In this document: one piece after another, positions 37,707-47,600 of the stretch
How the letters are laid out: each line of letters opens with the position of its first letter
Position numbering within the stretch: position 1 is the first letter of the stretch
Assembly (NCBI GenBank): GCA_004322045.1
Contig: SCRN01000031.1
Location: 1 to 64,000 of the forward strand
Reading direction: 5' to 3'
DNA length: 64,000 nt
Source of the DNA: Paraburkholderia sp.
GTDB taxonomy: Bacteria; Pseudomonadota; Gammaproteobacteria; Burkholderiales; Burkholderiaceae
Translations under genes and position numbers: made by a program
Notes under the pieces: generated by a model
Database searches by the model: none
Seen by the model: the letters and a program-made list of their open reading frames with translations, nothing else
Told to the model about the DNA's origin: nothing

Positions 37707-38402
37707 GTGCGAACTGGCGTGCGCACATGGAATATTCTAGCTAAGCCGCCAACGCCTGAAGCGGGCGAGCGGGCATCTGAGGAAGACACGTGCACGGGGA
37801 ACGTAAAATATCGAGCGACCGCTATCTGCTTGCGGAAAGGCAAGTTTCTGCTGGACGCGCGAGACCGGCCGCGATGGTGGTTACCGCGTGGAATCATACG
37901 CCGGGCTCAGTCGCCGCTTGATGCTGTCCGGCGTGAGCCACAGGAGGACGGGTCGTTGGTCGAACGACAACCCACTTTCCTGTTTGAGTTCGGCCGCCTG
38001 ACCAAACGTCATTTTGTCTATTTCGTCGAGTTCGATGACCGGGCGATGCCGGCGCCGAGCAACGAAATCTCGAAGTGCCGTTGGTTCAAGCCGAGCAAAC
38101 TGTCGGCGCTGGTCGCGAGTGTCTCGACTCGCGAGATCGCGGATTTGTGCTTTTCTGGGTCTGATCGTGATGCAATCCTCGGGGCGGTCAAGGCGGTCAA
38201 GGCGGTCAAGGCGGTCAAGGCGGTCAAGGCGGTCAAGGCGGTCAAGGCGGTCAAGGCGGTCAAGGCGGTCAAGGCGGTCACGATGCGATGCGGCGCCGCC
38301 GGCCTCTCTCCGACGTTAGTAGGGGACACCTGCCGGAAGGGGGCATGGACTTGTGGACGGACGAAGTCAGGGGCGACGCAGCGAACCGCGTACCCTCAAT
38401 AA
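37707..38402 (+). CDS. Degenerate NUDIX-fold protein with an (Ala-Val-Lys)n tail
   Basis: The N-terminal ~150 residues form a NUDIX fold (YRATAICLRKGKFLLDARDR; RHFVYFVEFDDR; EISKCRWFKPSKL). The NUDIX box is damaged: LPRGIIRRAQSPLDAVRREP, then QEDGSL, has lost the box's glycine, a Glu (GE to AQ) and a residue of EExG. Hydrolase activity is therefore doubtful. From 38,184 a 9-bp repeat adds ten Ala-Val-Lys units in frame, followed by a random-looking tail. The start used is a GTG; the true start may be internal. Confidence 0.6.
   Translation: MRTGVRTWNILAKPPTPEAGERASEEDTCTGNVKYRATAICLRKGKFLLDARDRPRWWLPRGIIRRAQSPLDAVRREPQEDGSLVERQPTFLFEFGRLTKRHFVYFVEFDDRAMPAPSNEISKCRWFKPSKLSALVASVSTREIADLCFSGSDRDAILGAVKAVKAVKAVKAVKAVKAVKAVKAVKAVKAVTMRCGAAGLSPTLVGDTCRKGAWTCGRTKSGATQRTAYPQ
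38184..38282 (+). repeat. Tandem 9-bp repeat (GCGGTCAAG), ten perfect copies plus one variant
   Basis: Ten identical GCGGTCAAG units run from 38,184 to 38,273, followed by GCGGTCACG to 38,282. Because 9 is a multiple of 3, copy-number changes keep the NUDIX frame and only change the number of Ala-Val-Lys units. Perfect identity suggests recent slippage expansion. Confidence 0.95.
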
Positions 38403-38421
38403 CGAACGCGGGTGAGTATGC

Positions 38422-39801
38422 ATGGATAGCTTCCTTACGCAGCGCGCCTCGCGCACGCAAACGGTTGTTGTGGGGCTCACCGCACTGCTAATTCTTCTCG
38501 TCTTTGCCATTGCAGCGCCCCGTGCCGCCGAACCGCTTCGCGCTGTCGGCCCCTTCATGCCGATGTGTGCGCTGACGGTCTTTACCACCGCGGTGATCGC
38601 TGCGTTCTTGCTGGCTGCGCAGTTTGTTGCCACGCGGCAACCGATGCTGGGCGCATTGGGCGGAGCGTACGCTTTTAGCGCGCTGGCAGTGGCGGTCCAG
38701 TTGCTAACGTTTCCGGGCATCTTCACTTCCACGGGGCTTTTTGGCGCGGGCCCGTACACATCTGCGTGGATCTGGATTTTCTGGCACGGCGGGTTTCCGC
38801 TGTTCGTCATCATCTCCGCATTGATCCGTGCAATGTTTGGACACACGCCGGTGAGTGCGTCCGATGTCGGTCCGTGGACTTGGTCGCTCATCGGTGGGCC
38901 GATCGTTCTATGCGCCGGCCTTTGCCTGTTCGCACTGTATGGCGGCTTGCCACCCGCCTTTCATCCGTTGGAAAGAAATCAAGCATTTGCGCTAGATCCA
39001 GCCGCGCTGGTCACTTGGGCGCTGAATGTCACAGCGCTGCTGGTCGTAGTAATGTCAGGGCGGCTGCGTGTGCTGCTCGATCAATGGCTGATGATCGCGA
39101 TGCTGTCATGCTTCGTCGACACGACGTTGAATTTCATGAGCATGGCGCGATTCAGCGAGGGTTGGTACATCGCCCGGATTTTTAGCATGCTCGCGCCGGG
39201 AGTCGTCGTTGGCTTGCTCGTCTGGGAAGTCTGTCTGCTCTACCGGCGGCTGTTTGACGCGCATGCCTCGTTGTTACATGCGGCGGTCCGCGACGCATTG
39301 ACGGGCGTCTACAACCGCCTCTTTTTCGAAGCGCAGTTTCCGAAGGAATTCGATCGTGCGAAGCGTGCGGCTCAGCCACTCTCGCTCGTCATCGTGGATG
39401 TCGACCATTTCAAGCAATACAACGATACCTTCGGGCATCTAAAGGGCGACAGGTGCTTGACCGCTGTGGCACGCGCGCTCGCAGAGGTGCTCTTGCGCCC
39501 GGGAGACTTTGTGGCCCGCTACGGAGGAGAAGAATTTGCGATCGTCCTACCGGAGACCGATTTGCTTGGCGCATCAGAAATCGCAGAGCGGGCGCGCCAA
39601 GCGGTGCGAGGTCTTAACCTCGAAACACCGGCGCCCGCGGGGCACGTCACAATCAGCGCCGGGTGCGCCTCGACCGTTGCACACGAGACCCGTCTTCCCG
39701 ACGACCTCGCGAGAGCGGCCGACGCCGCGTTATACCGGGCGAAGTCAGCGGGACGAAATCGGACTGAAGTCGCCGAAGTGCGGTGGTGGGGCTGTTCCTA
39801 G
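38422..39801 (+). CDS. Membrane-bound diguanylate cyclase (MASE4-like sensor, GGDEF)
   Basis: This 459-residue protein has an N-terminal region of about eight membrane helices resembling MASE4 (residues ~15-280) and a C-terminal GGDEF domain (~290-455). The active site reads RYGGEEFAIVLPE, with DVDHFKQYNDTFGH and AADAALYRAKSAGRN. It makes cyclic di-GMP from two GTP. No RxxD inhibitory site is obvious just before GGEEF. It is the last cargo gene before the integrase. Confidence 0.85.
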   Translation: MDSFLTQRASRTQTVVVGLTALLILLVFAIAAPRAAEPLRAVGPFMPMCALTVFTTAVIAAFLLAAQFVATRQPMLGALGGAYAFSALAVAVQLLTFPGIFTSTGLFGAGPYTSAWIWIFWHGGFPLFVIISALIRAMFGHTPVSASDVGPWTWSLIGGPIVLCAGLCLFALYGGLPPAFHPLERNQAFALDPAALVTWALNVTALLVVVMSGRLRVLLDQWLMIAMLSCFVDTTLNFMSMARFSEGWYIARIFSMLAPGVVVGLLVWEVCLLYRRLFDAHASLLHAAVRDALTGVYNRLFFEAQFPKEFDRAKRAAQPLSLVIVDVDHFKQYNDTFGHLKGDRCLTAVARALAEVLLRPGDFVARYGGEEFAIVLPETDLLGASEIAERARQAVRGLNLETPAPAGHVTISAGCASTVAHETRLPDDLARAADAALYRAKSAGRNRTEVAEVRWWGCS

Positions 39802-40008
39802 CCGACCCCGCCCCGTCTCACGAATCTGTGGAGGGGGGGCCATTGGCACTGCGCAAGTCCCCATTACCGCAGCAATCGCCCATGCGCCGCAGTGACGCAT
39901 CCGGTGTGGCGAAGGGCTCGTAATCGCGCAGCAGGAGCTGCTTAATGAGCGCGAGCATTAGACGATTGATGCTTGAGTTCCATTACCGTTGCTGACGCAG
40001 GAAGCATT

Positions 40009-41247
40009 TCACGCTCCCGCCGAAGTGATCGGCGCGACGTTCGTTATCCCTCGCTCGCAACGCACTAGAAAGTCGGACCACAACTGCAGCGCCACGCGCA
40101 GTTCCGGTACCTCTTCGCGCACGTCATAGATCCCTTCGATGCCCCTGCGTTTGTGGTTCAAAGCCAGTTCGCTGATCTCGTTCGACACCCCGAGATTGCG
40201 CATGTGGCCTTTCGCGGTGCTGCGGGTGTCGTGTGGTGTGAAGTAGCGGGCGTCGAACACGTGATCGTCTTGAAGCCCCGACACGACGTCCCACAGGGTG
40301 GTCACGCCCATATGACTCCCCTCGCGCGTGTACATCCCTGGCAGGAGGTATTCCGAGTCCCCCGACATATCCATCAACTCTTGAATCCATTCGATCAGGT
40401 CCGGACCGAGAGGGATAAGCATTCCGTGGCGCGTCTTGACGTTTTCCGGTGCGACCCACCACGTCCCTTTGTCGAGGTCAAAGTCGTCCTTTTTCGACTT
40501 AACCAGCTCGGCGGTCCGGACGCACGTCCCGAGCAGGCAGCGAAACATCAAACCGTACTTTCGACCTGCGGCATGATCTATCTTGGACAAGATATCGTGC
40601 AGTTCCTCGGCTGTTAGCATCACGCGTTTTCTCGGAGGAGGCTTGGCTCCCTTGATGGCGTCAAGCGAAATGCCAGCACAGGGGTTCGCGTTGATGAGGC
40701 GTCGGCCGACCGCGTGATGAAAGAGGCGCGACGCCGAGCACAGAATCTGTTCCGCCATCGACCAGCTGCGGACGCGTTCGATCATGAGCACGATATCCGC
40801 GGCAGTCACGGCGGACACGGACAGGGCGCCAAGGGTGGGGCGGATGCACTTCTTGAAGTGTCGCTTGCGAGCGGCCGCGCTCCCCGCGGCCAGCGAGGGC
40901 ATGATCTTTTCTTGGTAGTCGTCGATCAGCAGGTTGACAGTCCAGTCGGCGGCAGCTCGCGCCTTCTTGATGCGTTTCTCGCGCGCTGGGTCGCCACCGC
41001 CGTCGATCTTGACCCTGTGCTGCCGAGCGAGTCTGCGTGCCGCGGCGAGGGACATGTCCGGGTAGTTGCCAAGCGTCAACTCGCGCCGGATGTTGCCGCC
41101 GAGCCGGTAGCGAAGAATCCAGCTCGCGGTTCCGGTCTTTGACAGCGTAAAGGTGAGGCCGTCACCGTCCGATTTGGCAACCGGCTCGCCTCTGCTTATC
41201 CAGGCGCGGAGTTGGATATCGTCCAGAACGTGAAGCTGTTTGGGCAT
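40009..41247 (-). CDS. int: Tyrosine-type site-specific integrase
   Basis: This 412-residue protein has an N-terminal arm-binding DUF4102-like domain (SDGDGLTFTLSKTGTASWIL; LGNYPDMSLAAARRLA), a SAM-like core-binding domain and a catalytic domain. The catalytic residues appear as R in GTCVRTAELVKSKK, H-x-x-R in TPHDTRSTAKGHM, and Y in GIEGIYDVR. I chose the ATG at 41,247 over an upstream one because the domain begins there. It lies at the element's right end, 180 bp from the disrupted DUF72 gene. Confidence 0.9.
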   Translation of the reverse strand: MPKQLHVLDDIQLRAWISRGEPVAKSDGDGLTFTLSKTGTASWILRYRLGGNIRRELTLGNYPDMSLAAARRLARQHRVKIDGGGDPAREKRIKKARAAADWTVNLLIDDYQEKIMPSLAAGSAAARKRHFKKCIRPTLGALSVSAVTAADIVLMIERVRSWSMAEQILCSASRLFHHAVGRRLINANPCAGISLDAIKGAKPPPRKRVMLTAEELHDILSKIDHAAGRKYGLMFRCLLGTCVRTAELVKSKKDDFDLDKGTWWVAPENVKTRHGMLIPLGPDLIEWIQELMDMSGDSEYLLPGMYTREGSHMGVTTLWDVVSGLQDDHVFDARYFTPHDTRSTAKGHMRNLGVSNEISELALNHKRRGIEGIYDVREEVPELRVALQLWSDFLVRCERGITNVAPITSAGA

Positions 41248-41309
41248 GCCATAGCTCCTGTGGAGTGTTAGCTTATTATAGCTACCCACACACGCTCGAG
41301 GCTACCCAA

Positions 41310-41615
41310 CTAGCTACCCGTATTCAAGCGGATGTTATCGGTATAAAAAAGACTGTGTAGGAACATAAGTAATTGAAATGTTGGACAAAACAGGAGAGAC
41401 CGGAAACCGTTGGAAGCTGTCGGAAGCCAATCAAAATCAGTGCCGTTGATTTCGATCGATGTCAGCTTGCGGCTCGCGTATTCGAGTTCGCGTTTTTGCG
41501 TGAGCTCGGCCGGATAGAACGGGCCACGCCAAGGTTCATAGGTCCAGCCGCCGATACCGATGCGAATTCGGCCGGCCGCGTTGTGGTGTTTGCGAGTGCG
41601 GGATGCGCCGGTCAT
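41310..41615 (-). pseudogene. DUF72 (YecE-like) gene, 5' end, disrupted by the element
   Basis: The first ~60 codons match DUF72 (IRIGIGGWTYEPWRGPFYPA; KRELEYASRKLTSIEINGT). After NGT, at about 41,427, the sequence becomes unrelated and runs to a stop at 41,310. The integrase follows, so this is the chromosome/element junction. The rest of DUF72 should lie beyond the element's left end. Confidence 0.8.
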
Positions 41616-41707
41616 AGCGGCTCCTTTGGTCGATGGGTGGCGGGAGTGATGATTCGATGCGCGGCGGTTCGAACGTCAGCTTTGTTCCGTTGCCCCGCGT
41701 CCCGACC

Positions 41708-43213
41708 TCATTCCGCCGCCATGCTATGCGACGCTGCCAACGCGTCATCGGATGCGCGACGATGTTGATCCGACAGCTTGCGCATGAGCGGCAACAGCAC
41801 GAGCGACATCACGACGCCCGCGGCTGCCAGCCACCCCAGCTTAGCGAATAGATTCGTATAAAGCGGCAGCGACTGCACGGCGGGCAAATCGTTCGACCGC
41901 ACCTGCGCAAGGTTGGCCACAACGCTGCCCAGATACTGCGAGATGCCCGTCGCAAGGAAGTACGCGCCCATCATGAACCCGCTCATGCGCGCGGGGATGT
42001 AGCGCGCGATCATCGCCAGGCCGAGGCCGCTCACGAGCAATTCGCCGAGCGAGTTCAAGCCGTAGCCCCAGACCATGAACCACGACGACACGCGCCCATC
42101 CACCGCATAGCGGCCGCTAAACGCGTAAATCACGAAGCCGATGGCAACGGCCACGTAGCCCAAGGCGAACTTGGCCGCTATGCTGATATCGCCGCGCCCC
42201 TTCGCTAGCCGCGTGTACGTCGACGCCAGCACCGGGCTGAGCAGCATGATCCAGATCGGATTGAGCGCTTGAAATTGGGCGGCGCTCCACGAGAACAGAT
42301 GCACGCCGAACAGCGAGAAGGCCGGCTCGACATTGCGCAGGGCGAACAATGTCAGCGAGGTCATTTGCTGCTGATAGAAGATGAAAAATAGGATCGACTG
42401 CATGACGAGAATGAGCGCGGCGAGGAGTCCGGCGCGCTCCGACCGATCGCATTTGACGATCATGTACGCGAACAGCGCAAGGATGATCACGCCGGCCACG
42501 TAGACGCAGGCGACGGCAAGCGTCTTGTCGCCGAGCACGAACGAAGTTGCCGTGCCGAGCACGACGGCGCCGAGCGCGACAGCCGCTACGCGCCGCCATA
42601 CGATGGGCTGACTATCGGGCGCCGATCCGACGTGGGACAGCGAACGATAGCGCGCGAGAAAGTTCACCACGCCAAGCAGCATGCCGGCGCAACAGACGGC
42701 AAAGGCCGTGCGCCAGCCCCAACGATCTTTGATCCAGGGCGTGGCGAGAATCGATAGGGTCGAGCCGACGTTGACGGCCATGTAGTAGATCGTAAATGCG
42801 CTGTCGATGCGCGCGTCGTCGCCCTCGTAAATGCGGCGCACGAGGTTGGCCGAGTTCGCTTTGAATAGGCCGTTGCCCACCACGATGACGCCGAGCGAAG
42901 CGTAAAGGAACGACAGATGATCGTTCGGCAGTGCGAGCATGCCGTAGCCGAAAGAAAGGACGATCGCGCCGAACAGCATCGTGCGCCGAGAGCCGAGCAC
43001 CTTGTCGCCGATCCATCCGCCGATCGATGGCGCGGCGTAGACGAGCGCCGTGAATGCACCCCACGTGAGATTGGCGCGCGCATCGCCGAAGCCGAGCCGC
43101 TCCACCATATAAAGCACGAGCAATGCGCCCATGCCGTAATAGCCGAAGCGCTCCCACATTTCGATCAAGAAGACAGTGGTGAACGACCGCGTTTGCGAAA
43201 CCGACGAATTCAT
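41708..43213 (-). CDS. POT/PTR2-family proton-dependent oligopeptide transporter
   Basis: This 501-residue membrane protein has ~14 helices. The POT signature ExxERFxYYG is visible at the N-terminus (EMWERFGYYGMGALLVLYMV), with GGWIGDKVLGSR and the GNGLFKANSANLV block. It imports di- and tripeptides with protons. It is divergent from an OprD-family porin across 311 bp, so the pair may handle peptides across both membranes. Confidence 0.88.
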   Translation of the reverse strand: MNSSVSQTRSFTTVFLIEMWERFGYYGMGALLVLYMVERLGFGDARANLTWGAFTALVYAAPSIGGWIGDKVLGSRRTMLFGAIVLSFGYGMLALPNDHLSFLYASLGVIVVGNGLFKANSANLVRRIYEGDDARIDSAFTIYYMAVNVGSTLSILATPWIKDRWGWRTAFAVCCAGMLLGVVNFLARYRSLSHVGSAPDSQPIVWRRVAAVALGAVVLGTATSFVLGDKTLAVACVYVAGVIILALFAYMIVKCDRSERAGLLAALILVMQSILFFIFYQQQMTSLTLFALRNVEPAFSLFGVHLFSWSAAQFQALNPIWIMLLSPVLASTYTRLAKGRGDISIAAKFALGYVAVAIGFVIYAFSGRYAVDGRVSSWFMVWGYGLNSLGELLVSGLGLAMIARYIPARMSGFMMGAYFLATGISQYLGSVVANLAQVRSNDLPAVQSLPLYTNLFAKLGWLAAAGVVMSLVLLPLMRKLSDQHRRASDDALAASHSMAAE

Positions 43214-43524
43214 CTAAAAGTTCTCCCGGGTAGGTCGAATTAGGTTCGCACGTTGTGCGTGCGGTGCTGGAACGCCGTTGCTCGATCGCGCACGGTAGTG
43301 CGCCGCATGCCGGACGCGCTTGCGCGAGCTTACTCCGCTGCGCCGCAACCGTGCACGCAGCGCGCGATTCTCCTAGCGCCGGCTGCGAGCGTCACTTCGG
43401 GTATGCACCAGTGAGCGCCCCACAGGGTTGATAGCTGCACACGAAAACGGGCGCGTGGTCTGATGCCGACTGCAATGCTCGATCGCATTTTGTCTTGCCG
43501 TTTTTCAACCCTCTCGTCGCCACT
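43214..43524. other. Intergenic region between divergent peptide transporter and porin genes
   Basis: This stretch presumably holds both promoters. I could not identify clear -35/-10 boxes or an operator. Confidence 0.5.
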
Positions 43525-45069
43525 ATGAATGCCACGCATCGTCTAGCGGGGGCGTTGATCGCATTCGCCCTCGCGTGCCAACGCATCGGGATCGCAGATG
43601 TACGCGCCGACGAAGCGCCGATGCTCGCGCCGCTTGCCGCACCTTCGTCCGTGCAGCGGCCTGCGATGGAGCCGCCACCCCTTTCAGTGCCGCCGCCCGA
43701 ACGCGGCGGTGGTGCGCACGATCCATCCGCAAAGCGGCCATCGCATCTCGCGCAGGAAGCCACCACGCCGAATGCCGTGGTCAGCACGGAATCGGCGTTG
43801 ACCCAAAAGCCGCCGTCGCCGCGCTCGAGTCAAACGAACAGCAAGGGATTCGTTACCGACAGCCGCCTCGATCTCGAATGGCGCAATTACACCGATTACT
43901 TCCATGCCGATGGCTCGGGCCGTCGTCATGCCTGGGTCGAGGGCTTGCAAACGAAATTCGAATCGGGTTTCACCGAAGGCCCGATCGGTTTCGGTATCGA
44001 TGCGGCGCTGTTCGGTGCATTCAAGCTCGACGGCGGCCGCGGCGCGCACAACATGGTCTATCTGGGACGGCACGGCGATGGCGCCAATCGTCTCGCGTGG
44101 GCTTATCCGGGCATGTATGCGGTGAAAGCCCGTATTTCGGACTCCTTATTGAAGTATGGGCTGCAGGACGTCTCGAATCCGTTCTTGGATCCGCACGACA
44201 ACCGCGCGTTACCGCCCACTTTCTTGGGTGCGTCGCTGCTCAGCCGCGAAATCGACGGGCTGGCCGTGCAGGGCGGCAGTTTCACGAAGGTCGTTGCGCG
44301 TGGGCAATCGAATTTGACCGACTTGCGTACGACTTACGGTGGAGTGACGGTCAGGCGCGTGACCTATGCGGGCGCGACGTGGGACTACGCTCCGAACGGT
44401 TCCGCATCGCTTTATGCCGATCAGGCCGACGACGTATGGCGGCAATATTACGCGTCGCTGCAACACGGCATCGGAACGCCCGATAGGCTCAAAGTGACCG
44501 GCTTCGCGAATCTATATGCGACGCGCGATACCGGCGCCGCGTTGCAAGGGCCGTTGAATGGCACGGCCTACAGTGTTTCTGCGTCCGCGCAGCACGGGCC
44601 GCATGCATTGCTGCTCGGTTATCAAAAGATCCTCGGCGATCAGTTCTTCGACTACATCGACGAGACGGCCGGTGTTTATCTCGTCAATTCGATGGACGTC
44701 GATTACAACGCGCCGCACGAGCAATCGCTGCAGTTGCGCTACACGTTCGACGGTAAATACGCGGGATTGCCGGGGTTTTTGGCGATGATCTGGGCGCAGC
44801 AAGGGTGGGGCGCCGACGCGTCTGCCATGGCGGGGCGCGCTGGGGCGAATGGCCCCTCCTATACGGCGCTTTACTTCAAGAACGGCCAACCGGTGCATGG
44901 GCGCCACCACGAATTCGGCTTCATTCCCACCTATGTCGTGCAAAGCGGGCCGCTCAAGCACGCTAAGGTGACGCTCATTGCGCAATGGCATGTCGGCTCG
45001 GCATATTACTCGGATAGCACGAACCAGGTATATCGGCTTTTGGTGACGCTGCCGATGCGGGTGTTTTAA
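43525..45069 (+). CDS. OprD-family outer-membrane porin
   Basis: This 514-residue protein has a signal peptide (N-terminal ~25 residues), a Pro/Ser-rich linker (~30-110) and a beta-barrel of the OprD type. The barrel shows SLLKYGLQDVSNPFLDPHDN, RTTYGGVTVRRVTYAGATW and ANLYATRDTG-like strands, and ends in an aromatic residue (MRVF) as barrels do. OprD porins admit basic amino acids, peptides or aromatic acids. The extra Pro-rich segment before the barrel is unusual. Confidence 0.78.
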   Translation: MNATHRLAGALIAFALACQRIGIADVRADEAPMLAPLAAPSSVQRPAMEPPPLSVPPPERGGGAHDPSAKRPSHLAQEATTPNAVVSTESALTQKPPSPRSSQTNSKGFVTDSRLDLEWRNYTDYFHADGSGRRHAWVEGLQTKFESGFTEGPIGFGIDAALFGAFKLDGGRGAHNMVYLGRHGDGANRLAWAYPGMYAVKARISDSLLKYGLQDVSNPFLDPHDNRALPPTFLGASLLSREIDGLAVQGGSFTKVVARGQSNLTDLRTTYGGVTVRRVTYAGATWDYAPNGSASLYADQADDVWRQYYASLQHGIGTPDRLKVTGFANLYATRDTGAALQGPLNGTAYSVSASAQHGPHALLLGYQKILGDQFFDYIDETAGVYLVNSMDVDYNAPHEQSLQLRYTFDGKYAGLPGFLAMIWAQQGWGADASAMAGRAGANGPSYTALYFKNGQPVHGRHHEFGFIPTYVVQSGPLKHAKVTLIAQWHVGSAYYSDSTNQVYRLLVTLPMRVF

Positions 45070-45212
45070 GGTGGAATTGCGTGGAAGGGCGGCATGCGAC
45101 CCGCGACGAGTCGCTAAGGCCGCCGCAGGCGTTCAGATTCGCAAACGATGAAGGCGCGGAGCCGAAGCGCTGGATTCGTATGAGCTGGTTTCGGTAAGTC
45201 TTTTCCGAAAAT

Positions 45213-45458
45213 TCAACGGACGTGCTGCTCGCCCGGTAATTCCGCCCCATGCGCGCGAATTGCCGCGATGAGTTCGGCCGGGGTGATCTCATAGCGGACT
45301 TCGCGATGAATGCCGGGCTTGCGCTCGTCGATTTCGATCAGATGAATACTCTTTCCGTCGTCTGTCGCTTCAAGCCGCAAAGTGCGGACGACGTGTCCGC
45401 CCGTGTCGTGGATCTCGGTGAGCAGGGCCATTGCCCCGGAAGAGCCGGTGGTGCGCAT
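45213..45458 (-). CDS. Small conserved hypothetical protein
   Basis: This 81-residue acidic protein (TEIHDTGGHVVRTLRLEATD; EVRYEITPAELIAAIRAHGA) is soluble, with alternating strands and a helix. Its codon use looks real. No domain recognised. Confidence 0.6.
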   Translation of the reverse strand: MRTTGSSGAMALLTEIHDTGGHVVRTLRLEATDDGKSIHLIEIDERKPGIHREVRYEITPAELIAAIRAHGAELPGEQHVR

Positions 45459-45723
45459 CGAACGTTCCTCGAGTCGTGGTGAAGCGATTGTACGGGCTTA
45501 CAGAGGCTTACGTATGTCGTCGGCCGCGCATAGCGCTGCTGCGACAGGGTTGCGCGCCTCCTGCCCATTTCATGCCGATGAGTGTATCGCGAAGTGCGCC
45601 CGCTTCAGCGCCTTTTAAAAGTACGCGAACACAAAGCGCCACACCGGGGCGTTTGGGGGTTGACGCTCCCGGATTTCCGCACTTGGGCGCCGACGGCGCA
45701 GGGGCCGCCGGCAGATTTCGTCG

Positions 45724-46293
45724 TTATGCGACGTGCATGCGCTCGTTTTCGAGCAGGGCGTGGGCGATTTCCCACGCGTCTCGCGCCGCATCGACGCGGC
45801 CGCTCAACTGACGGGCGAGCGTCGCGCCGTCGATCAAGAGCGCGCAGCGCCGCGCGAGCCGCGCCGCCGTTTCGCCATCGAAGCGCTCGTCGAGGATGCG
45901 TTGCAGCGAATGCACGAACGCGCCGCGCTGGGCTTGCGACGTGGCGAGGATTTCGTTCTCTTCGGCATGAAATTCCGCGGCCGCATGGACGAGCATGCTG
46001 CCCGTAAACGTATCGGAGCGGAACCACGCGTCGTGCCATTGGAAGATGGCGTGCAGTTTGTCCAATGGATCGGTATGCGCGGCGACGGCGGCGGCGATGC
46101 GGGCCGCGAGCGTGGCCCCTTGCTCGTTCAATACCTCGACGACCAGGCGGCTCTTGGACGGAAAATGCTTGTACATCGTCATCTTGGCGACGCGCGATTC
46201 GGCGATGATGCGATCGATGCCGACGGCGTGAAAACCGAACTGCGCGAATAGACGAGTTGCGGTTTCAATCAAGGCTTTCTTTTTTTCGCTCAT
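45724..46293 (-). CDS. TetR-family transcriptional regulator
   Basis: This 189-residue protein has an N-terminal TetR helix-turn-helix (IETATRLFAQFGFHAVGIDR; KMTMYKHFPSKSRLVVEVL) and a helical ligand domain. No adjacent divergent gene gives a clear target; the nearest upstream gene, an SDR, lies 464 bp away. The ligand is unknown. Confidence 0.88.
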   Translation of the reverse strand: MSEKKKALIETATRLFAQFGFHAVGIDRIIAESRVAKMTMYKHFPSKSRLVVEVLNEQGATLAARIAAAVAAHTDPLDKLHAIFQWHDAWFRSDTFTGSMLVHAAAEFHAEENEILATSQAQRGAFVHSLQRILDERFDGETAARLARRCALLIDGATLARQLSGRVDAARDAWEIAHALLENERMHVA

Positions 46294-46757
46294 TTAGAGG
46301 CCCGCTTCTATAGTAAAAGTTTGTGTTTTCGCGGCGAACCCGGCAAGGGACGAAGCTTCCTTCTCGAAAAACGACTTTAAGAAGAACGAAGATTCGCTGT
46401 GCCTGGCTGGATTCGGGTTACCGCGCACGCTCTCAATGCGCGGAATGTTCTCGAAGCCTCGTCATTCAAATCGAAGCGGTCGCTGAAATCAACCCCCCTG
46501 GATGAGAATCGGTAAGACGCTCGTTTTATTTATTGCTGAAAAGCGCACTCGGCTTATCGGGCGCGCTAAGCCGGGTGCGACTGCTTGGGTTCAGTGCTTG
46601 CGGGTGCGCTTTGCGTCAAGCAGGGCGGACGCGGCCGAGCAAACGGAGAAAGCTGCGCATGCCCGGCTCTTCAGCTCGCTGTGGCACGGCGTGTTCGGCA
46701 TTCGTCGGTAGCACGTCGGCCGAAGTGCGATGAATGCCGAACGAGCGTTCGTGTCGA
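46294..46757. other. Gap without a convincing gene
   Basis: Short frames occur on both strands but none has a recognisable domain or a good ribosome binding site. Confidence 0.5.
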
Positions 46758-47600
46758 TCACGAGAAATCGGTCGATTTCGATAACGACTCCCACGCTTTC
46801 AGTTCCGCACGCAGCGCGTCGAGCTTCTCGTTGACGAGCCTGACCGCATCGGGACCCAGCAACAGATGCACGGGCGGCTCGCTGGCGGCGACGATCTCTA
46901 GGATGGCTCGAGCGGCTTTTGCCGGATCGCCGGGTTGCTTGCCGCTGGTCGCTTGGCGCCGTTCGCGCAGGTGATTGAAGACGGCGTCGTAGTCGGGAAT
47001 CGAGCGCTGAGCGCGCACCATCGAACGCCCGGCCCAATCCGTGCGGAACGCCCCGGGCGCCACGGCCGTGACCTTGATGCCGAAATCCTTCACTTCCTTC
47101 GATAGGCTTTCCGAAATGCCTTCGAGTGCAAACTTCGTGCCGTTGTAGGCGCCGATGCCGGGCCCTGTGATATAGCCGCCCATCGACGTGATGTTGATGA
47201 TGTGACCGCGCTTGCGGCGGCGCATGTACGGCAGCACGGCCTGCATCATGGCGACGGCGCCGAAGACGTTGACGTCGAATTGCTTGCGCCATTCGTCGAG
47301 CGTCGACTCTTCGAGCAGGCTCTCGTACCCGTATCCGGCGTTATTGACGAGCACGTCGATGGGGCCGACCTTGCCCTCGATATCGGCGATGACATCGGCA
47401 ATGGCGTCGGTGTGGGTCACGTCGAGCAATTTACCGATCGCTCGGCCGGGACCGAGCAATTCGAACTCGCCGAGCGCCGTCTGGTCGCGCAGCGTACCGA
47501 CCACGCGATGCCCGTCGGCGAGCGCCACCTGCGCCAATGCGCGCCCGAAGCCCGTGCTCACGCCTGTAATGAAAAACAGCTTGCTCTGCGTAGTAGACAT
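46758..47600 (-). CDS. Short-chain dehydrogenase/reductase (SDR)
   Basis: This 280-residue classical SDR has the cofactor motif TGVSTGFGRALA, NNAG (VLVNNAGYGYES), catalytic Ser in NITSMGGYITG and Y-N-G-T-K as YxxxK. The substrate is not evident. It lies 140 bp after the GntP permease in the same direction and could be co-transcribed from the sigma-54 promoter. I chose the ATG at 47,600 as the conserved N-terminus. Confidence 0.85.
   Translation of the reverse strand: MSTTQSKLFFITGVSTGFGRALAQVALADGHRVVGTLRDQTALGEFELLGPGRAIGKLLDVTHTDAIADVIADIEGKVGPIDVLVNNAGYGYESLLEESTLDEWRKQFDVNVFGAVAMMQAVLPYMRRRKRGHIINITSMGGYITGPGIGAYNGTKFALEGISESLSKEVKDFGIKVTAVAPGAFRTDWAGRSMVRAQRSIPDYDAVFNHLRERRQATSGKQPGDPAKAARAILEIVAASEPPVHLLLGPDAVRLVNEKLDALRAELKAWESLSKSTDFS

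Noticed and set aside
38184-38282. Possible CRISPR array
   Set aside because: The units are 9 bp with no spacers; this is a simple coding tandem repeat.
46502-46711. Small open frames in the gap between SDR and TetR genes
   Set aside because: No ribosome binding site, domain or conserved-looking sequence.
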